A stretch of 64,000 nt of DNA. Origin: an uncultured Alphaproteobacteria bacterium. GTDB taxonomy: Bacteria; Pseudomonadota; Alphaproteobacteria; Rhodobacterales; Rhodobacteraceae. Where the stretch lies: the NCBI GenBank assembly GCA_913051655.1, contig CAJXHI010000007.1, positions 1 through 64,000 on the forward strand, given 5' to 3'. Shown in pieces: positions 9,006 to 18,959 of this stretch. The position numbers and the translations under genes were made by a program. Each line of letters opens with the position of its first letter. The stretch's first letter is position 1. The notes beneath the pieces were generated by a model, which ran no database searches, had not been told where the DNA came from, and saw only the letters and a program-made list of their open reading frames with translations.

Positions 9006-10876
9006 CAAGCGCTCCCCGCGCGACGTTTACTCTTAATCTTGCCTAGTATCAACAAAGCTGCGGCAGGCGTCATGCCGTCAATCCGCATCGCCTGGCTTAA
9101 ATCTCTGGGACAAACGGCCTCAAGCTTAACCTTCAACTCATTAGATAACCCATCTAGAGCAGAATAATCAAATTCTTTAGGGATTATTTGATCTTCATCT
9201 TTTTTGAGGCTCTCAACGTCTTTTTGCTGACGATTCACATAATTTGAATATAGCGCGTCACGACAGATTTGTTCTGAAATTTTTGCTGGATAGCCAGCCA
9301 AATTAGCATCCAAAGCAAGCAAATCGGTAAATTCAACATTTGGAAAAGAGAGTACCTGATATAAACTCCTCTTTGTTCCATCAGAATTGACCTCAATTCC
9401 GCCCAAATTTAACTGTTTAGGAGTAAAAAGCTGTTCCTTGAGCTGTTTTTCTAATTTAGAAAGCTGAGCCTGTTTTAAGCTGAAAGCGGATTTCCGTTCT
9501 TTACCCACGCAACCAAGCTCAACACCCAAGGGCGTCAAGCGTTGATCTGCGTTGTCAGCGCGCAACGAAAGACGAAACTCAGCACGCGACGTAAACATTC
9601 TGTAAGGCTCTGCAACACCCAGCGTTGTCAGATCATCAATCATGACCCCGATATAGCTGTTTCGTCGTGAAAAATAGATTTCATCTTTTCCGAAAGTAGC
9701 ACGGGCTGCATTCAAGCCCGCCACCACACCTTGCGCTGCTGCTTCTTCGTATCCAGTAGTACCATTAATTTGCCCCGCAAGATAAAGGCCAGTCACACCA
9801 CGCACAGCTAGCGTGGTATCCAATTTTCTTGGGTCAACATAATCGTATTCGATTGCATATCCTGGCTGAAGTATTTCTGCGTTCTCGAGACCGGATATTG
9901 AATTCACATATGCCCTCTGCACATCCGCAGGTAAAGATGTTGAAATCCCATTGGGATAAACTGTAAAATCAGCCAGCCCCTCAGGTTCTAGAAAAACCTG
10001 ATGACTTAATTTGTCTGAAAAACGCACGATCTTATCTTCTATCGATGGACAATATCGTGGCCCAATCCCGTCTATACGACCACCATACATTGCAGACCGA
10101 GAGAGGTTTTTTTGTATAATTTCATGTGTCCTTTCATTTGTATGCGTAATTCCACATGAAATTTGCCTTGCAGTAGGTCCTTTAGACATAAATGAGAAAA
10201 GAGCTGGCTCTTCGTCTCCTGATTGCACTTCAAGCGCATCCCAGTTTATAGTTCTCCCATCTAATCTAGGAGGCGTCCCTGTTTTCAACCGACCAAAATC
10301 CAACCCAAAGTCATCCATTTTTGCTGCCAGCCTCACAGAGGGCTGGTCACCCATCCGACCACCAGAAATCTGCTTATCGCCTATATGGATTATGCCCCTC
10401 AAAAATGTACCGGTAGTCAAGATCGTGCTTCTCGAAATCACTTCTGAACCGTCGGCCAAAACAACGCCCGAGATTTGGTTACCTGTACCCAGAAAATCTA
10501 CGACCTCTCCAATAATGATATCTAGGTTATTTTGCTTCGCAATAAATGTTGCAATTGCGTTGGTATAAAGTTTGCGATCCGCTTGCGCTCTAGGCCCTTG
10601 AACCGCGGGACCTTTTTTTCTGTTTAGAAGACGAAACTGGATCCCGGCTTTATCAGCTGCCTTTCCCATTATTCCATCAAGTGCATCAATTTCGCGCACT
10701 AGATGTCCTTTACCTAATCCACCAATAGCTGGATTACAGGACATAACTCCAAGGTCGTGCTGCGTTAAGGTTACTAGAACCGTCTTTGCGCCCAGCCGAG
10801 CCGCTGCGGCAGCTGCTTCGCATCCCGCATGTCCTCCACCAATTACCACAACGTCAAAATGTTTCACGTGAAACAC
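9005..10876 (-). CDS. mnmG: tRNA 5-carboxymethylaminomethyluridine synthase subunit MnmG (GidA)
   Basis: MnmG is the FAD subunit that, with MnmE, makes the carboxymethylaminomethyl modification at wobble U34 of certain tRNAs. The 623-residue protein opens with the Rossmann motif [22 protein letters not shown] and carries the family signatures [15 protein letters not shown] and [17 protein letters not shown], plus the C-terminal helical domain. The start codon is GTG at 10876: the first residues M-F-H-V-K-H are dictated by a perfect parS site that begins one base after the first G. It is separated by 3 bp from mnmE upstream and overlaps rsmG downstream. Confidence 0.97.
   Translation of the reverse strand: MFHVKHFDVVVIGGGHAGCEAAAAAARLGAKTVLVTLTQHDLGVMSCNPAIGGLGKGHLVREIDALDGIMGKAADKAGIQFRLLNRKKGPAVQGPRAQADRKLYTNAIATFIAKQNNLDIIIGEVVDFLGTGNQISGVVLADGSEVISRSTILTTGTFLRGIIHIGDKQISGGRMGDQPSVRLAAKMDDFGLDFGRLKTGTPPRLDGRTINWDALEVQSGDEEPALFSFMSKGPTARQISCGITHTNERTHEIIQKNLSRSAMYGGRIDGIGPRYCPSIEDKIVRFSDKLSHQVFLEPEGLADFTVYPNGISTSLPADVQRAYVNSISGLENAEILQPGYAIEYDYVDPRKLDTTLAVRGVTGLYLAGQINGTTGYEEAAAQGVVAGLNAARATFGKDEIYFSRRNSYIGVMIDDLTTLGVAEPYRMFTSRAEFRLSLRADNADQRLTPLGVELGCVGKERKSAFSLKQAQLSKLEKQLKEQLFTPKQLNLGGIEVNSDGTKRSLYQVLSFPNVEFTDLLALDANLAGYPAKISEQICRDALYSNYVNRQQKDVESLKKDEDQIIPKEFDYSALDGLSNELKVKLEAVCPRDLSQAMRIDGMTPAAALLILGKIKSKRRAGSA
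10860..10875. other. parS centromere site at the mnmG start
   Basis: A perfect 16-bp palindrome TGTTTCACGTGAAACA, identical to the consensus parS. It begins within the GTG start codon of mnmG and encodes its residues 2-5. It lies about 3.3 kb from the candidate oriC and is the stronger of the two ParB sites seen here. Confidence 0.95.
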
Positions 10877-10879
10877 TCC

Positions 10880-12163
10880 TCACTTTCCAAGACAAAAACT
10901 TGAAAATATCTCGTCAAGTATATCCTCTACACCCACCGATCCAATTAACGAATCCAATGACATAACTGCAGATCTCACCCTATCAGATAAAAATTCAATT
11001 TGATCATCATCGCCCACTATTTCCATAATTACCTCAATATGACCTATTGCATCTGTTAAAGCCAATCTGTGCCTCTCATGAGATGCAACACCAACCTCAA
11101 GTGACTTATTCCTCAGTAAAGACGAAATTTTCCCAACCAATTTATCAATACCTTTACCAGATCTTACCGAAATTGCCCCGTCTTTACCAGTCACGTCGCC
11201 CTTTGTATAAACGACAATATACTCACTAACTTCTGTCAAAAATTGTGGTAAGTCATCGCCATCTGTCAAAACTAAGCTTAGGTCAGCGTTTTGGGCGCAT
11301 GCCAATGCCCGCTTAATACCTATACTTTCTATCTCATCGTCCGTATTATGAACTCCAGCTGTGTCCAATAGGGTCACAGGTATACCGTTCAGATCCATCC
11401 GCACCTCAACCACGTCACGAGTCGTTCCAGCAATTTCAGAAGTTATTGCTGCCTCTCTACCGGCTAACGCATTTAAAAGACTAGACTTTCCTACATTTGG
11501 TCGACCGAGAATAGCAACCTCGAAACCCGATCTAATACGTTCCGCAAAATGTACGCCATCCGCTTCCGATAGAAGTGCCGACTTCGTTTTAATCAGTAAA
11601 TTGATAACCTCAGCATATACATCCTCAGGTACCTCTTCATCAGCAAAGTCAATCTTTGCTTCCAGCAAAGCGGCCGCCCGTATCAAATCATTTCTCCAAG
11701 TTTGTGCTAAAACTCCAAGTTCGCCAGACAAAACTCTCTGCGCCTGTTTTCGTTGCGCCTCTGTTTCAGAATCAATAAGATCGGCGAGTCCTTCCACTTG
11801 CGATAGATCAAGTTTATTATTATCTAAGGCTCGTCGTGTAAATTCTCCAGGCTTCGCGAGACGCACACCATCAAAAGTCGACAAACACTCTGACAAAGCA
11901 CCAATAATTGATATACTACCATGGACATGCAGCTCAAGTATATCTTCTCCAGTGAAACTGGCAGGCGCTTTAAAATAAATCGCTAAGGCTGTGTCTATCA
12001 ATTCACCACATACATCGCGGATGGTGACCAACCGCGTCAAACGCGGTGAGAGATATCCACCAAGCAACTCTTTCGCTATTACAGAGGACTTCGGTCCCGA
12101 AATACGCACAACAGCAACACCAGACTTACCTGTAGCACTTGCGAGAGCGTATATCGTATCCAT
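10880..12163 (-). CDS. mnmE: tRNA modification GTPase MnmE (TrmE)
   Basis: MnmE binds GTP and a one-carbon folate and works with MnmG on tRNA wobble uridine. The 427 residues comprise the N-terminal folate-binding domain (KAPASFTGEDILELHVHGS, PGEFTRRAL), a helical domain, and an inserted G domain from about residue 210 with G1 GRPNVGKSS (about 220-228), GTTRD and DTAG. The base-specificity motif reads TKGD where NKxD is usual, a mild oddity. The C-terminus FCLGK is the family's conserved C-[IL]-G-K catalytic tail. It is the first of the mnmE-mnmG-rsmG-parAB run. Confidence 0.96.
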   Translation of the reverse strand: MDTIYALASATGKSGVAVVRISGPKSSVIAKELLGGYLSPRLTRLVTIRDVCGELIDTALAIYFKAPASFTGEDILELHVHGSISIIGALSECLSTFDGVRLAKPGEFTRRALDNNKLDLSQVEGLADLIDSETEAQRKQAQRVLSGELGVLAQTWRNDLIRAAALLEAKIDFADEEVPEDVYAEVINLLIKTKSALLSEADGVHFAERIRSGFEVAILGRPNVGKSSLLNALAGREAAITSEIAGTTRDVVEVRMDLNGIPVTLLDTAGVHNTDDEIESIGIKRALACAQNADLSLVLTDGDDLPQFLTEVSEYIVVYTKGDVTGKDGAISVRSGKGIDKLVGKISSLLRNKSLEVGVASHERHRLALTDAIGHIEVIMEIVGDDDQIEFLSDRVRSAVMSLDSLIGSVGVEDILDEIFSSFCLGK

Positions 12164-12192
12164 CGCGACTTTTCCTCGCGCCCGCTAACACG

Positions 12193-13458
12193 TCAAGTAT
12201 TCATTGAGTCAAAAAATTCTGAATTATTTTTCGTTTGTTTCAGCTTTGAGATCAAGAATTCGATTGCGTCTGTTGTGCCCATAGGATTTAATATCCGACG
12301 TAATACAAACGTTTTCTGTAGATCAACCTTATCAATCAAGAGATCTTCTTTACGTGTACCGGATTTCAAGATATCAATCGCTGGGAATACCCGCTTATCT
12401 GCTACCTTCCGGTCGAGAATTATTTCTGAATTACCTGTTCCTTTAAATTCTTCGAATATAACTTCGTCCATACGACTACCAGTATCAATCAGTGCCGTTG
12501 ATATTATGGTTAGCGAACCACCTTCCTCAATATTTCTCGCCGCCCCAAAAAATCTCTTCGGCCTTTGCAATGCATTAGCGTCTACACCACCTGTCAGAAC
12601 TTTTCCCGAAGATGGAATGACAGTATTAAATGCCCTACCAAGTCTTGTGATAGAGTCCAGTAAAATAACTACATCTCGTTTATGTTCTACGAGACGCTTC
12701 GCTTTTTCTATAACCATTTCAGAAACTGCCACGTGACGTGTTGCCGGTTCGTCAAAAGTTGAAGAAATAACTTCGCCTTTCACTGAGCGTTGCATATCGG
12801 TGACTTCTTCAGGCCGTTCATCAATTAATAAAACGATCAAAAAGCACTCTGGATGATTTTTCTCAATACTTGTAGCGATGTTTTGCAAAAGAACGGTCTT
12901 ACCTGTTCGAGGCGGAGCAGTAATCAACGACCTTTGGCCCTTTCCAATCGGCGCGACAAGATCAATAATCCGTGCAGACCGATCTTTAATTGTTGGATCA
13001 GCAATTTCCATTGTCATCCGTTCATCTGGGTATAATGGTGTTAAGTTATCAAAAGCTATTTTATGCCGCGCTTTTTCTGGATCCTCAAAATTTATCTTAT
13101 CAACGTTTGTTAAGGCGAAATATCTTTCTTGATCCTCTGGTGATTTAATCAACCCTTCGATTGTGTCCCCTGTTCTTAATGAAAAACGACGAATCATTTC
13201 AGGTGAAACATAGATATCATCGGGCCCAGAAAGATAGTTTGCTTCTGGTGATCTTAAAAATCCAAACCCATCCTGCAGGACTTCCAAGACACCGTCCCCC
13301 GATATTTCCCAACCATCATCTGCTCTTTCACGCAGAATTTGAAACATCATTTCGCCTTTACGCATTGTGGATGCGTTCTCAATTTCTAGCTCGTCAGCCA
13401 TAGCCAACAAATTTTTTGGGCTTTGAACTTTCAAATCAGAAAGCTTTAGACGTTCCAT
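12193..13458 (-). CDS. rho: Transcription termination factor Rho
   Basis: Rho is the hexameric RNA helicase that ends transcription at rut-dependent sites. The 421-residue protein has the N-terminal helical bundle ([21 protein letters not shown]), a cold-shock RNA-binding fold ([20 protein letters not shown], where E. coli also has GFGFLR), Walker [15 protein letters not shown], Walker [15 protein letters not shown], and the Q-loop and R-loop [22 protein letters not shown]-type segment. It lies 30 bp upstream of mnmE. Its place between hemJ and mnmE is the usual alphaproteobacterial origin-proximal order. Confidence 0.97.
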   Translation of the reverse strand: MERLKLSDLKVQSPKNLLAMADELEIENASTMRKGEMMFQILRERADDGWEISGDGVLEVLQDGFGFLRSPEANYLSGPDDIYVSPEMIRRFSLRTGDTIEGLIKSPEDQERYFALTNVDKINFEDPEKARHKIAFDNLTPLYPDERMTMEIADPTIKDRSARIIDLVAPIGKGQRSLITAPPRTGKTVLLQNIATSIEKNHPECFLIVLLIDERPEEVTDMQRSVKGEVISSTFDEPATRHVAVSEMVIEKAKRLVEHKRDVVILLDSITRLGRAFNTVIPSSGKVLTGGVDANALQRPKRFFGAARNIEEGGSLTIISTALIDTGSRMDEVIFEEFKGTGNSEIILDRKVADKRVFPAIDILKSGTRKEDLLIDKVDLQKTFVLRRILNPMGTTDAIEFLISKLKQTKNNSEFFDSMNT

Positions 13459-13565
13459 AGTAAACCAACCCTTTCATGGGCCATTAAATAAAAATCGACA
13501 GGTGAAAGTCTTCCAGAAAAGGATTGTTCACAAATATGGAAAAATCTAACAGATGTCAATAATTT

Positions 13566-14027
13566 CTAAAATTTCACAACCACTGAAACCACAATTACAA
13601 TAAGCAGGATCGTAGGTACTTCGTTCATCATTCTATACTGTCGGCCCGATAAAGCGTTTGAACCAGATTCGAAGTCCTTGCGCCTTAAACCAAGCCAATG
13701 ATGAAACCAAGTCATCCCAATTACAGAGATTGCCTTTAACCATGGCCAAACAGAAGACCAATCCACAACGCCAGGTGTCATAACGAGGATGAGACCAAAA
13801 AACCAGCTGGCAATCAAAGCTGGATTCATAATAAATCTAAAAAGTTTTAGCTCCATAATCTTAAATGTGCTGTCGAGAATATCACCACACTCAGCGCGCT
13901 CTACATGGTATACCATCACTCTTGGAAGGTAAAACAATCCAGCCATCCAAGAAATTACTGCTATAATATGGAACGCTTTTACCCACGGGTAAGCTAAAGC
14001 GAAGAAATCTGTCATCTTATGTTCCAT
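13566..14027 (-). CDS. hemJ: Protoporphyrinogen IX oxidase HemJ
   Basis: HemJ is the membrane protoporphyrinogen oxidase of many alphaproteobacteria, catalysing the penultimate step of heme synthesis. The 149-153 residue protein has four predicted membrane helices; helix 1 carries the conserved histidine in YPWVKAFHIIAVISWMAGLFYLPR, followed by the conserved VYH, and the last helix is TILLIVIVVSVVV. An in-frame ATG at 14015 (MTDFFALAYPW) resembles family starts more closely than the outer ATG at 14027; both have weak ribosome sites. Transcription runs leftward from the candidate origin region, towards rho. Confidence 0.88.
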   Translation of the reverse strand: MEHKMTDFFALAYPWVKAFHIIAVISWMAGLFYLPRVMVYHVERAECGDILDSTFKIMELKLFRFIMNPALIASWFFGLILVMTPGVVDWSSVWPWLKAISVIGMTWFHHWLGLRRKDFESGSNALSGRQYRMMNEVPTILLIVIVVSVVVKF

Positions 14028-14391
14028 GTTCTCTTAGTAACAGTCATAAAATATAAATATATATAGAAAAAGTATGATTATGAAGTAGACGTGGCAAATC
14101 CTGTGGATTAAGCGTTATTAGCTAATCTATTCACATCAAAGATTAAATAAATAGTGTAAATAAAAAATATAATCATTTATAAACAACAATTTATTATTTA
14201 ATAATTTTGTCTTTAAAAACAGTGGAGAATTACCCACAGTTTCCACAAGGGAAAAATTATGCTTTTCAACAGTGGAAAAATTCTATCCAATCAAATAATG
14301 GATTATCCGATCTTCTGTGTAATTTTAAAAAAACTCGAAATATTCAAATGTAAGCAGTGGTTGTTGGGATATTAGACATGGAGTTATCAAC
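14028..14391. other. Candidate chromosomal replication origin (oriC)
   Basis: This 364-bp gap between the divergent hemJ and maf is very AT-rich, especially about 14138-14220, which could be the unwinding element. It contains DnaA-box-like 9-mers: TGTGGATTA at 14102-14110 (reverse complement TAATCCACA, one mismatch to TTATCCACA), TTACCCACA at 14230-14238 (one mismatch), GTTTCCACA at 14239-14247, and further TCCAC-type copies near 14272 on the opposite strand. In Caulobacter and other alphaproteobacteria oriC lies beside hemE in this same gene neighbourhood (hem gene, rho on one side; maf-aroE-coaE-dnaQ on the other). Two parS sites lie within 6 kb. Position is inferred; no skew was calculated. 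Confidence 0.7.
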
Positions 14392-14997
14392 ATGACGATC
14401 CCCATAATTTTGGCATCAGCTTCTGATATTCGGTCTAAACTACTGAATAATGCTGACATCAATCATGAGGTTATTCCAGCAAACATTGACGAAGAAATGA
14501 TTAAGGCATCACTTGAATCAGAAGGTATAACACCAAGGGATATGGCTGATGTTCTTGCAGAACAGAAAGCTAAAAAGATATCACTGAAATATCCAGATGC
14601 ATTTGTAATTGGTAGCGATCAGGTTCTAGACTTTCAGGGACAATATTTCTCAAAACCTAAATCACCCGAATGTCTCGTGGAGTTTCTTGTAAAAGTCAGC
14701 GGAGAAGACCACAGGCTTTATTCTTCTGCCGTAATATACAAAGGTGGTCGTCCAGTCTGGCGCCACGTTGGGAAGGTGACTTTAGCAATTCGGGACCTCT
14801 CTAAAGAATACATCCGCGATTATGTTATAAGTGAATGGGATAATATCAGATATTGCGTGGGTGGATACAAAATAGAGGATAAAGGATTACGTCTTTTCGA
14901 TAAAATAGAAGGAGACTATTTCGTAATATTAGGATTACCTTTATTAGAACTGATTAGATTTCTAGCCGTCAATGGAGCATTAAAAAGTGACAAATGA
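14392..14997 (+). CDS. maf: Maf-family nucleotide pyrophosphatase (YceF type)
   Basis: Maf proteins hydrolyse non-canonical or modified nucleoside triphosphates and have been linked to division control. The 201 residues show IILASASDIRSKLLNNA at the N-terminus, the catalytic region FVIGSDQVLDFQGQYFSKP, and YCVGGYKIEDKGLRLFDKIEGDYFVILGLPL. The ATG follows GGAGTTATC. It is the first gene right of the candidate origin and overlaps aroE by 11 nt, making a compact maf-aroE-coaE-dnaQ operon. Substrate subtype (YceF rather than YhdE) is inferred from sequence resemblance only. Confidence 0.92.
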   Translation: MTIPIILASASDIRSKLLNNADINHEVIPANIDEEMIKASLESEGITPRDMADVLAEQKAKKISLKYPDAFVIGSDQVLDFQGQYFSKPKSPECLVEFLVKVSGEDHRLYSSAVIYKGGRPVWRHVGKVTLAIRDLSKEYIRDYVISEWDNIRYCVGGYKIEDKGLRLFDKIEGDYFVILGLPLLELIRFLAVNGALKSDK

Positions 14998-15820
14998 AAA
15001 AATACCTCTTGTTGCCGTTCTAGGGTCGCCCATTTCGCACTCTAAATCTCCTGTGTTACATAGCTATTGGCTCCGCAAGTACGGAATAAACGGCCACTAC
15101 ATTCCTATGGAAGTCGATACAGTTGATCTTGATAACGTCTTAATTTCAATGCCGAAAATGGGCTTTATTGGGGCAAATATTACCATACCCCATAAAGAGA
15201 ATGTTATGAAAATAGCTGATAAAATATCAGACCGCGCCGCTATGATTGGAGCAGCGAATACGTTGAGTTTTGGATCTAACGGTCGAATTTATGCCGACAA
15301 TACAGATGGTTACGGTTTTATTGAAAATATCCGCCAACATCAGCCAGAGTGGCATGCAACGGATGGCCCCTCTCTTATTTTGGGTGCAGGGGGTGCGTCG
15401 CGTGCTGTCGTTTCTTCTCTTTTGGAAAAATCAGCGCCGGAGATTTGGATTACAAATCGCACACGAGCACGCGCAGAAAAAATTGCTTCTGATTTTGGTG
15501 CTAGGGTCAAAGTTATAGACTGGTTTTCAGTAAATAAATTCCTGCCAGACGCTGCAACGGTAATCAACGCAACCTCCTTAGGCATGGTTGGGAAGCCAGA
15601 GCTGACAATTGACTTAAAACCACTTTCTAACAAAACACTGGTCACAGATCTCGTGTATAATCCGATCGAAACGCACTTGTTGACACAAGCTAGAGAAAGA
15701 GGATGCCGTACAGTGGATGGGGTTGGCATGTTAATACATCAGGCGGTGCCAGGTTTTTCACGCTGGTTTAATGTGCAACCCACCGTTGATACGGCTTTGC
15801 GCGATTTGCTTTTGTCATGA
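14987..15820 (+). CDS. aroE: Shikimate dehydrogenase
   Basis: AroE reduces 3-dehydroshikimate to shikimate with NADPH in the chorismate pathway. The 277 residues contain the substrate loop LGSPISHSKSPVLHSYWL, the catalytic lysine in GANITIPHKENVM, the aspartate in ADNTDGYGF, the NADP motif ILGAGGASRAVVSSLL with NRTRARAEK, and the C-terminal DGVGMLIHQAVPGFSRWF. It overlaps maf and coaE at its two ends. A later enzyme of the same pathway, aroC, is present at 43.4-44.5 kb. Confidence 0.97.
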   Translation: MTNEKIPLVAVLGSPISHSKSPVLHSYWLRKYGINGHYIPMEVDTVDLDNVLISMPKMGFIGANITIPHKENVMKIADKISDRAAMIGAANTLSFGSNGRIYADNTDGYGFIENIRQHQPEWHATDGPSLILGAGGASRAVVSSLLEKSAPEIWITNRTRARAEKIASDFGARVKVIDWFSVNKFLPDAATVINATSLGMVGKPELTIDLKPLSNKTLVTDLVYNPIETHLLTQARERGCRTVDGVGMLIHQAVPGFSRWFNVQPTVDTALRDLLLS

Positions 15821-16422
15821 CTTTTCGATTGGGACTAACTGGTTCCATTGGAACGGGAAAATCAACCACAGCGACTCTTTTTACTGAGTTCGGCTGCGAC
15901 GTCTGGGACGCTGATCAAGCGGTTCATCTTTTGTATGAAAAGGGGGGTGCAGCTGTTTATCCAATATCTAAGGTTTTTCCATCATCAATTGTGAACGATG
16001 CGGTTTGTCGAACAAGTCTAAAAGAAATACTATCGCAGGATCAGCATGCATTTTCACAGCTTGAAGCCATCGTTCACCCCCTTGTCGCAAAAAACCGGGC
16101 TAAATTCGTTGAAAATTCGAAAGCAAATATCTTAGTCTTTGATATACCTCTCCTTTTTGAAACAAATGGTGATAGACATATGGATGCTGTTGCTTGCGTT
16201 TACATAGATGAAGAAACGCAAAAAAAACGAACGCTTGACCGTGGATCTATGACAGAGGAACAATTTTCACAAATTCTTGCCAAACAAATGCCAATCTCCC
16301 AAAAATGTGCTAAGGCTGACTATATAATTATAACTGACACAGTTGAACATGCGCGCGAACAAGTTAAACATATTTTAGAACAAATCCGAGGTCAGATAGC
16401 ACATGCGCGAAATCGTTCTTGA
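15817..16422 (+). CDS. coaE: Dephospho-CoA kinase
   Basis: CoaE phosphorylates the 3'-hydroxyl of dephospho-CoA, the last step of coenzyme A synthesis. The 201-residue protein has the P-loop [14 protein letters not shown] at residues about 8-21, [13 protein letters not shown] with the substrate-binding aspartate, HPLV, and [10 protein letters not shown]. The ATG overlaps the aroE stop (ATGA) and the 3' end overlaps dnaQ by 20 nt, so it is part of one coupled unit. Confidence 0.97.
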   Translation: MTFRLGLTGSIGTGKSTTATLFTEFGCDVWDADQAVHLLYEKGGAAVYPISKVFPSSIVNDAVCRTSLKEILSQDQHAFSQLEAIVHPLVAKNRAKFVENSKANILVFDIPLLFETNGDRHMDAVACVYIDEETQKKRTLDRGSMTEEQFSQILAKQMPISQKCAKADYIIITDTVEHAREQVKHILEQIRGQIAHARNRS

Positions 16423-17104
16423 CACTGAAACTACCGGATTAGATCCTTTTGATGGGCATCGAATTGTCGAAATCGGCGCCGTTGAGATTTTCAATGGACT
16501 ACCAACGGGCGATACATATCATCAGTATATCAATCCAGAGCGAGATATGCCTGCAGAGGCTTTTGCTGTGCATGGTTTAAGTGACGATTTTCTTGTGGAT
16601 AAACCGAAATTTTCCGAGATAGCTGATGATTTTCTTGCATTTATCCGCGATGCGCAGCTTGTGATCCATAATGCCTCCTTTGATATGAAGTTTATTAATG
16701 CAGAGCTTAGTTGGGTAAACAAAACCGCCATCCCTATGCAGAAAGCAGTCGATACATTACAAGTTGCGCGAAAAAGATTTCCAGGGTCGCCCGCGTCTTT
16801 GGATGCCTTGTGTCGTCGCTTCAATATCGACAATTCAGCACGCACGCTGCATGGCGCATTATTAGATTCTGAAATTTTAGCAGAAGTATATTTGGAGCTT
16901 TCAGGGGGTCGGCAGCCCGGCCTCAAATTTTCCACGCAGATTCCTACAACAAAAAGTGTCTCTTCTACTTCAGAATTGCAAGACTGCAAAATACGTGTAA
17001 GACCAAGGGAATTGCTTTCTAGAATTACAGAAGAAGAAAAGGCCGCGCATAATGTTTTTATTGATAATCTTGGAAGCGCGGCTCTTTGGAATAAAGTTAG
17101 TTGA
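16403..17104 (+). CDS. dnaQ: DNA polymerase III epsilon subunit
   Basis: The epsilon subunit is the 3'-5' proofreading exonuclease of the replicative polymerase. The 233 residues carry Exo I (LDTETTGLD), Exo II ([11 protein letters not shown]) and Exo III ([17 protein letters not shown]) with the D-E-D-H-D active-site set, and a C-terminal tail that binds the alpha subunit. It ends convergently with secB, the two stops overlapping by 8 nt. The coaE-dnaQ-secB order is typical of alphaproteobacteria. Confidence 0.96.
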   Translation: MREIVLDTETTGLDPFDGHRIVEIGAVEIFNGLPTGDTYHQYINPERDMPAEAFAVHGLSDDFLVDKPKFSEIADDFLAFIRDAQLVIHNASFDMKFINAELSWVNKTAIPMQKAVDTLQVARKRFPGSPASLDALCRRFNIDNSARTLHGALLDSEILAEVYLELSGGRQPGLKFSTQIPTTKSVSSTSELQDCKIRVRPRELLSRITEEEKAAHNVFIDNLGSAALWNKVS

Positions 17105-17615
17105 GCTGTGTGTTTGGTTTATCTTCTTCAGAAGCACTGTTTTGCGCCTCACCCTGACGGCGAGCAACTTCACTTCGGTAAAGCTGAAGGAAATCAATGT
17201 TTTCAAGGCTTAGTGGGGGAAACCCACCGTCCCGCGTGATGTCACTAACCACTCGTCGGATGAAAGGAAACAACATTCTGGGACATTCAATAAGTAAAAA
17301 TGGATGAAGCTGTTCCTCAGGAACACCAGTCACTTGGAAAACTCCCGCATAGTCCAACTCTAACACAAAGAGAGGTTCCCCACCACTTTTGGATTTTGAA
17401 TTGACATGTAGCTTTATTGCAACTTCGTACTGATTTTCTTTACTGCGTTTTTTTGCGTCCAAATTTACTTGGACTTTCACTTCTGGCGCAACTTCTCCAA
17501 CGATTCCTTTTTTAGAAAGTTCGTTTTCAAAAGACATATCTCTGATATACTGCGCAAGAATATTCATGGCGGGTTGCGCGACGGTCTGTGTTTCTGCGGC
17601 AGTGTCTTTTGACAT
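17097..17615 (-). CDS. secB: Protein-export chaperone SecB
   Basis: SecB is the tetrameric cytoplasmic chaperone that delivers unfolded preproteins to SecA. The 172 residues include the alphaproteobacterial signature [15 protein letters not shown], a hydrophobic beta core ([21 protein letters not shown]), the conserved [28 protein letters not shown]-type segment and a charged tail. I start at the ATG at 17615 (MSKDTA) because GAGGAGC lies just upstream; the frame stays open to 17654. It is about 70 bp downstream of fxsA on the other strand's mirror layout, the genes pointing away from each other's 5' ends. Confidence 0.95.
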   Translation of the reverse strand: MSKDTAAETQTVAQPAMNILAQYIRDMSFENELSKKGIVGEVAPEVKVQVNLDAKKRSKENQYEVAIKLHVNSKSKSGGEPLFVLELDYAGVFQVTGVPEEQLHPFLLIECPRMLFPFIRRVVSDITRDGGFPPLSLENIDFLQLYRSEVARRQGEAQNSASEEDKPNTQLN

Positions 17616-17683
17616 AGCTTGCTCCTCAAAAAATCTACTTCCAATTAACATCACAAAATAGGCGGCTCAAGTGCACAGATGCT

Positions 17684-18160
17684 TTATTCATCACTCGAAC
17701 GTGATTTGCGTGTTTCTTCATGATATTCGCCTTCAATTATTATCGGTCCTCCTTCCCGTTTAGTATAACGATATTTAGAGTTTTTATTATTACTTTGGAA
17801 TTTCCCGGCTTGCATACGGAGCCTATTCTTTAAATACTGAAACAGGCGCTGGCGAACACTTGGCATCAAAAGTAAAAACCCAATTATATCCGTAAAAAAT
17901 CCAGGTGTTAAAAGGAGCGCGCCCGCGAAAAGAATCATAGCACCCTCAGCCAATGGTACTGAGGGGTTGTCCAGGGCTTCAAGCCTATGACGAAGGTTGC
18001 CGAAAGTTGCGATTGCTTGAGATCGTACCAAGTATGTACCAAGCGCGGCTGTAATAATCACTATCAAAAGTGTTGGAAATAAGCCAAGCCAACCGCCAAT
18101 TTGTACAAATAGGGCAATCTCAATAATCGGTACGGTCACAAAAATGAAAAATAACCACAT
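17684..18160 (-). CDS. fxsA: FxsA family membrane protein
   Basis: FxsA is a small inner-membrane protein; in E. coli extra copies relieve phage T7 exclusion by the F plasmid. The 158-residue product starts MWLFFIFVTVPIIEIALFVQIGGWLGLFPT, has helices continuing through LLIVIITAALGTYLVRSQ, then ALDNPSVPLAEGAMILFAGALLLTPGFFTDIIGFLLLMP, the family hallmark, and a basic tail. The ATG at 18160 follows GGGAGG and is preferred over an in-frame codon at 18211. It is leftward, just upstream of secB, and diverges from the Tim44-like gene. Confidence 0.92.
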   Translation of the reverse strand: MWLFFIFVTVPIIEIALFVQIGGWLGLFPTLLIVIITAALGTYLVRSQAIATFGNLRHRLEALDNPSVPLAEGAMILFAGALLLTPGFFTDIIGFLLLMPSVRQRLFQYLKNRLRMQAGKFQSNNKNSKYRYTKREGGPIIIEGEYHEETRKSRSSDE

Positions 18161-18271
18161 AAGACTGCCTCCCGAAGTGTAGTGGAATGTGGACTTGTTG
18201 ATCGTAGTCACCTACATAATAAACTTAAGCAGCAAATTGTATAGGCTGGGCGAAAGGGTCGACGAAAATCT

Positions 18272-18916
18272 ATGAAATACGAATTATTGATATTACTGGG
18301 GATTGCGCTATTCCTCATCTTCCGATTACGCAGTGTCCTCGGCACTCGCGATGGCTTTGAAAAACCTCCAGCACCGGCACCCATTTCCAGGCAATCACCA
18401 GATTTTGAGGTGATAGAGGGCGGGCCGGACTCTGACATCGTTGACCACGTGGATGCAGACTCAGATATGGTTGAAACCCTAACATCGATAAAACGCGTCG
18501 ATCCAGAATTTAGATTGACGGAATTTCTAAACGGGGCGCGCGCTGCCTATGAAATGATTTTGATGGGTTTCGAGCGTGGCGAAATAAATGATATCCGGGC
18601 TTTTTTATCAGAAGATGTAGCGCAAACATTCGACGACGTTGTTCAGCAGCGACGGGATCAAGGCATAAAAATTGATGCGGAATTTTCTGGTATCCGCGAA
18701 ATGAAGCTTCAAGCCGTCACATTTGATTTGTCAAACAGCACAGCTGAGTTGACGGTAATGTTTATTGGTGAATTGATGTCAGTTGCCAAAAACAAAAACG
18801 GTGATGTGATTGAAGGAGATGCAAAAAAGGTTAAGCGCCAAAAAGATATCTGGACATTTTCTAAAGACATGGGACTTAGAGACCCGAACTGGAGACTTGT
18901 TGCAACAGATGAATGA
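18272..18916 (+). CDS. Tim44/TimA-like membrane-anchored protein
   Basis: The 214-residue protein has one N-terminal membrane helix (ELLILLGIALFLIF), a variable linker, and a C-terminal Tim44-like domain (FLNGARAAYEMILMGFERGEINDIRAFLSEDVAQTFDDV ending DPNWRLVATDE, abbreviated). Mitochondrial Tim44 tethers Hsp70 to the import channel; the bacterial relatives (TimA in Caulobacter) are membrane proteins of uncertain role. Its place beside fxsA and secB is conserved in alphaproteobacteria. In many Rhodobacterales the next gene would be mltA, which is missing or vestigial here. Confidence 0.88.
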   Translation: MKYELLILLGIALFLIFRLRSVLGTRDGFEKPPAPAPISRQSPDFEVIEGGPDSDIVDHVDADSDMVETLTSIKRVDPEFRLTEFLNGARAAYEMILMGFERGEINDIRAFLSEDVAQTFDDVVQQRRDQGIKIDAEFSGIREMKLQAVTFDLSNSTAELTVMFIGELMSVAKNKNGDVIEGDAKKVKRQKDIWTFSKDMGLRDPNWRLVATDE

Positions 18917-18959
18917 CGAGGTGCATAATCGCGTTTTTGAATTCAACTTGTCAGACAGG

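Noticed and set aside
11361-11978. Long open frame antisense to mnmE
   Set aside because: It is the shadow of a well-supported gene; composition (Ser/Arg-rich) and lack of ribosome site argue against coding. The same holds for other long antisense frames, for example 10011-10568 opposite mnmG.
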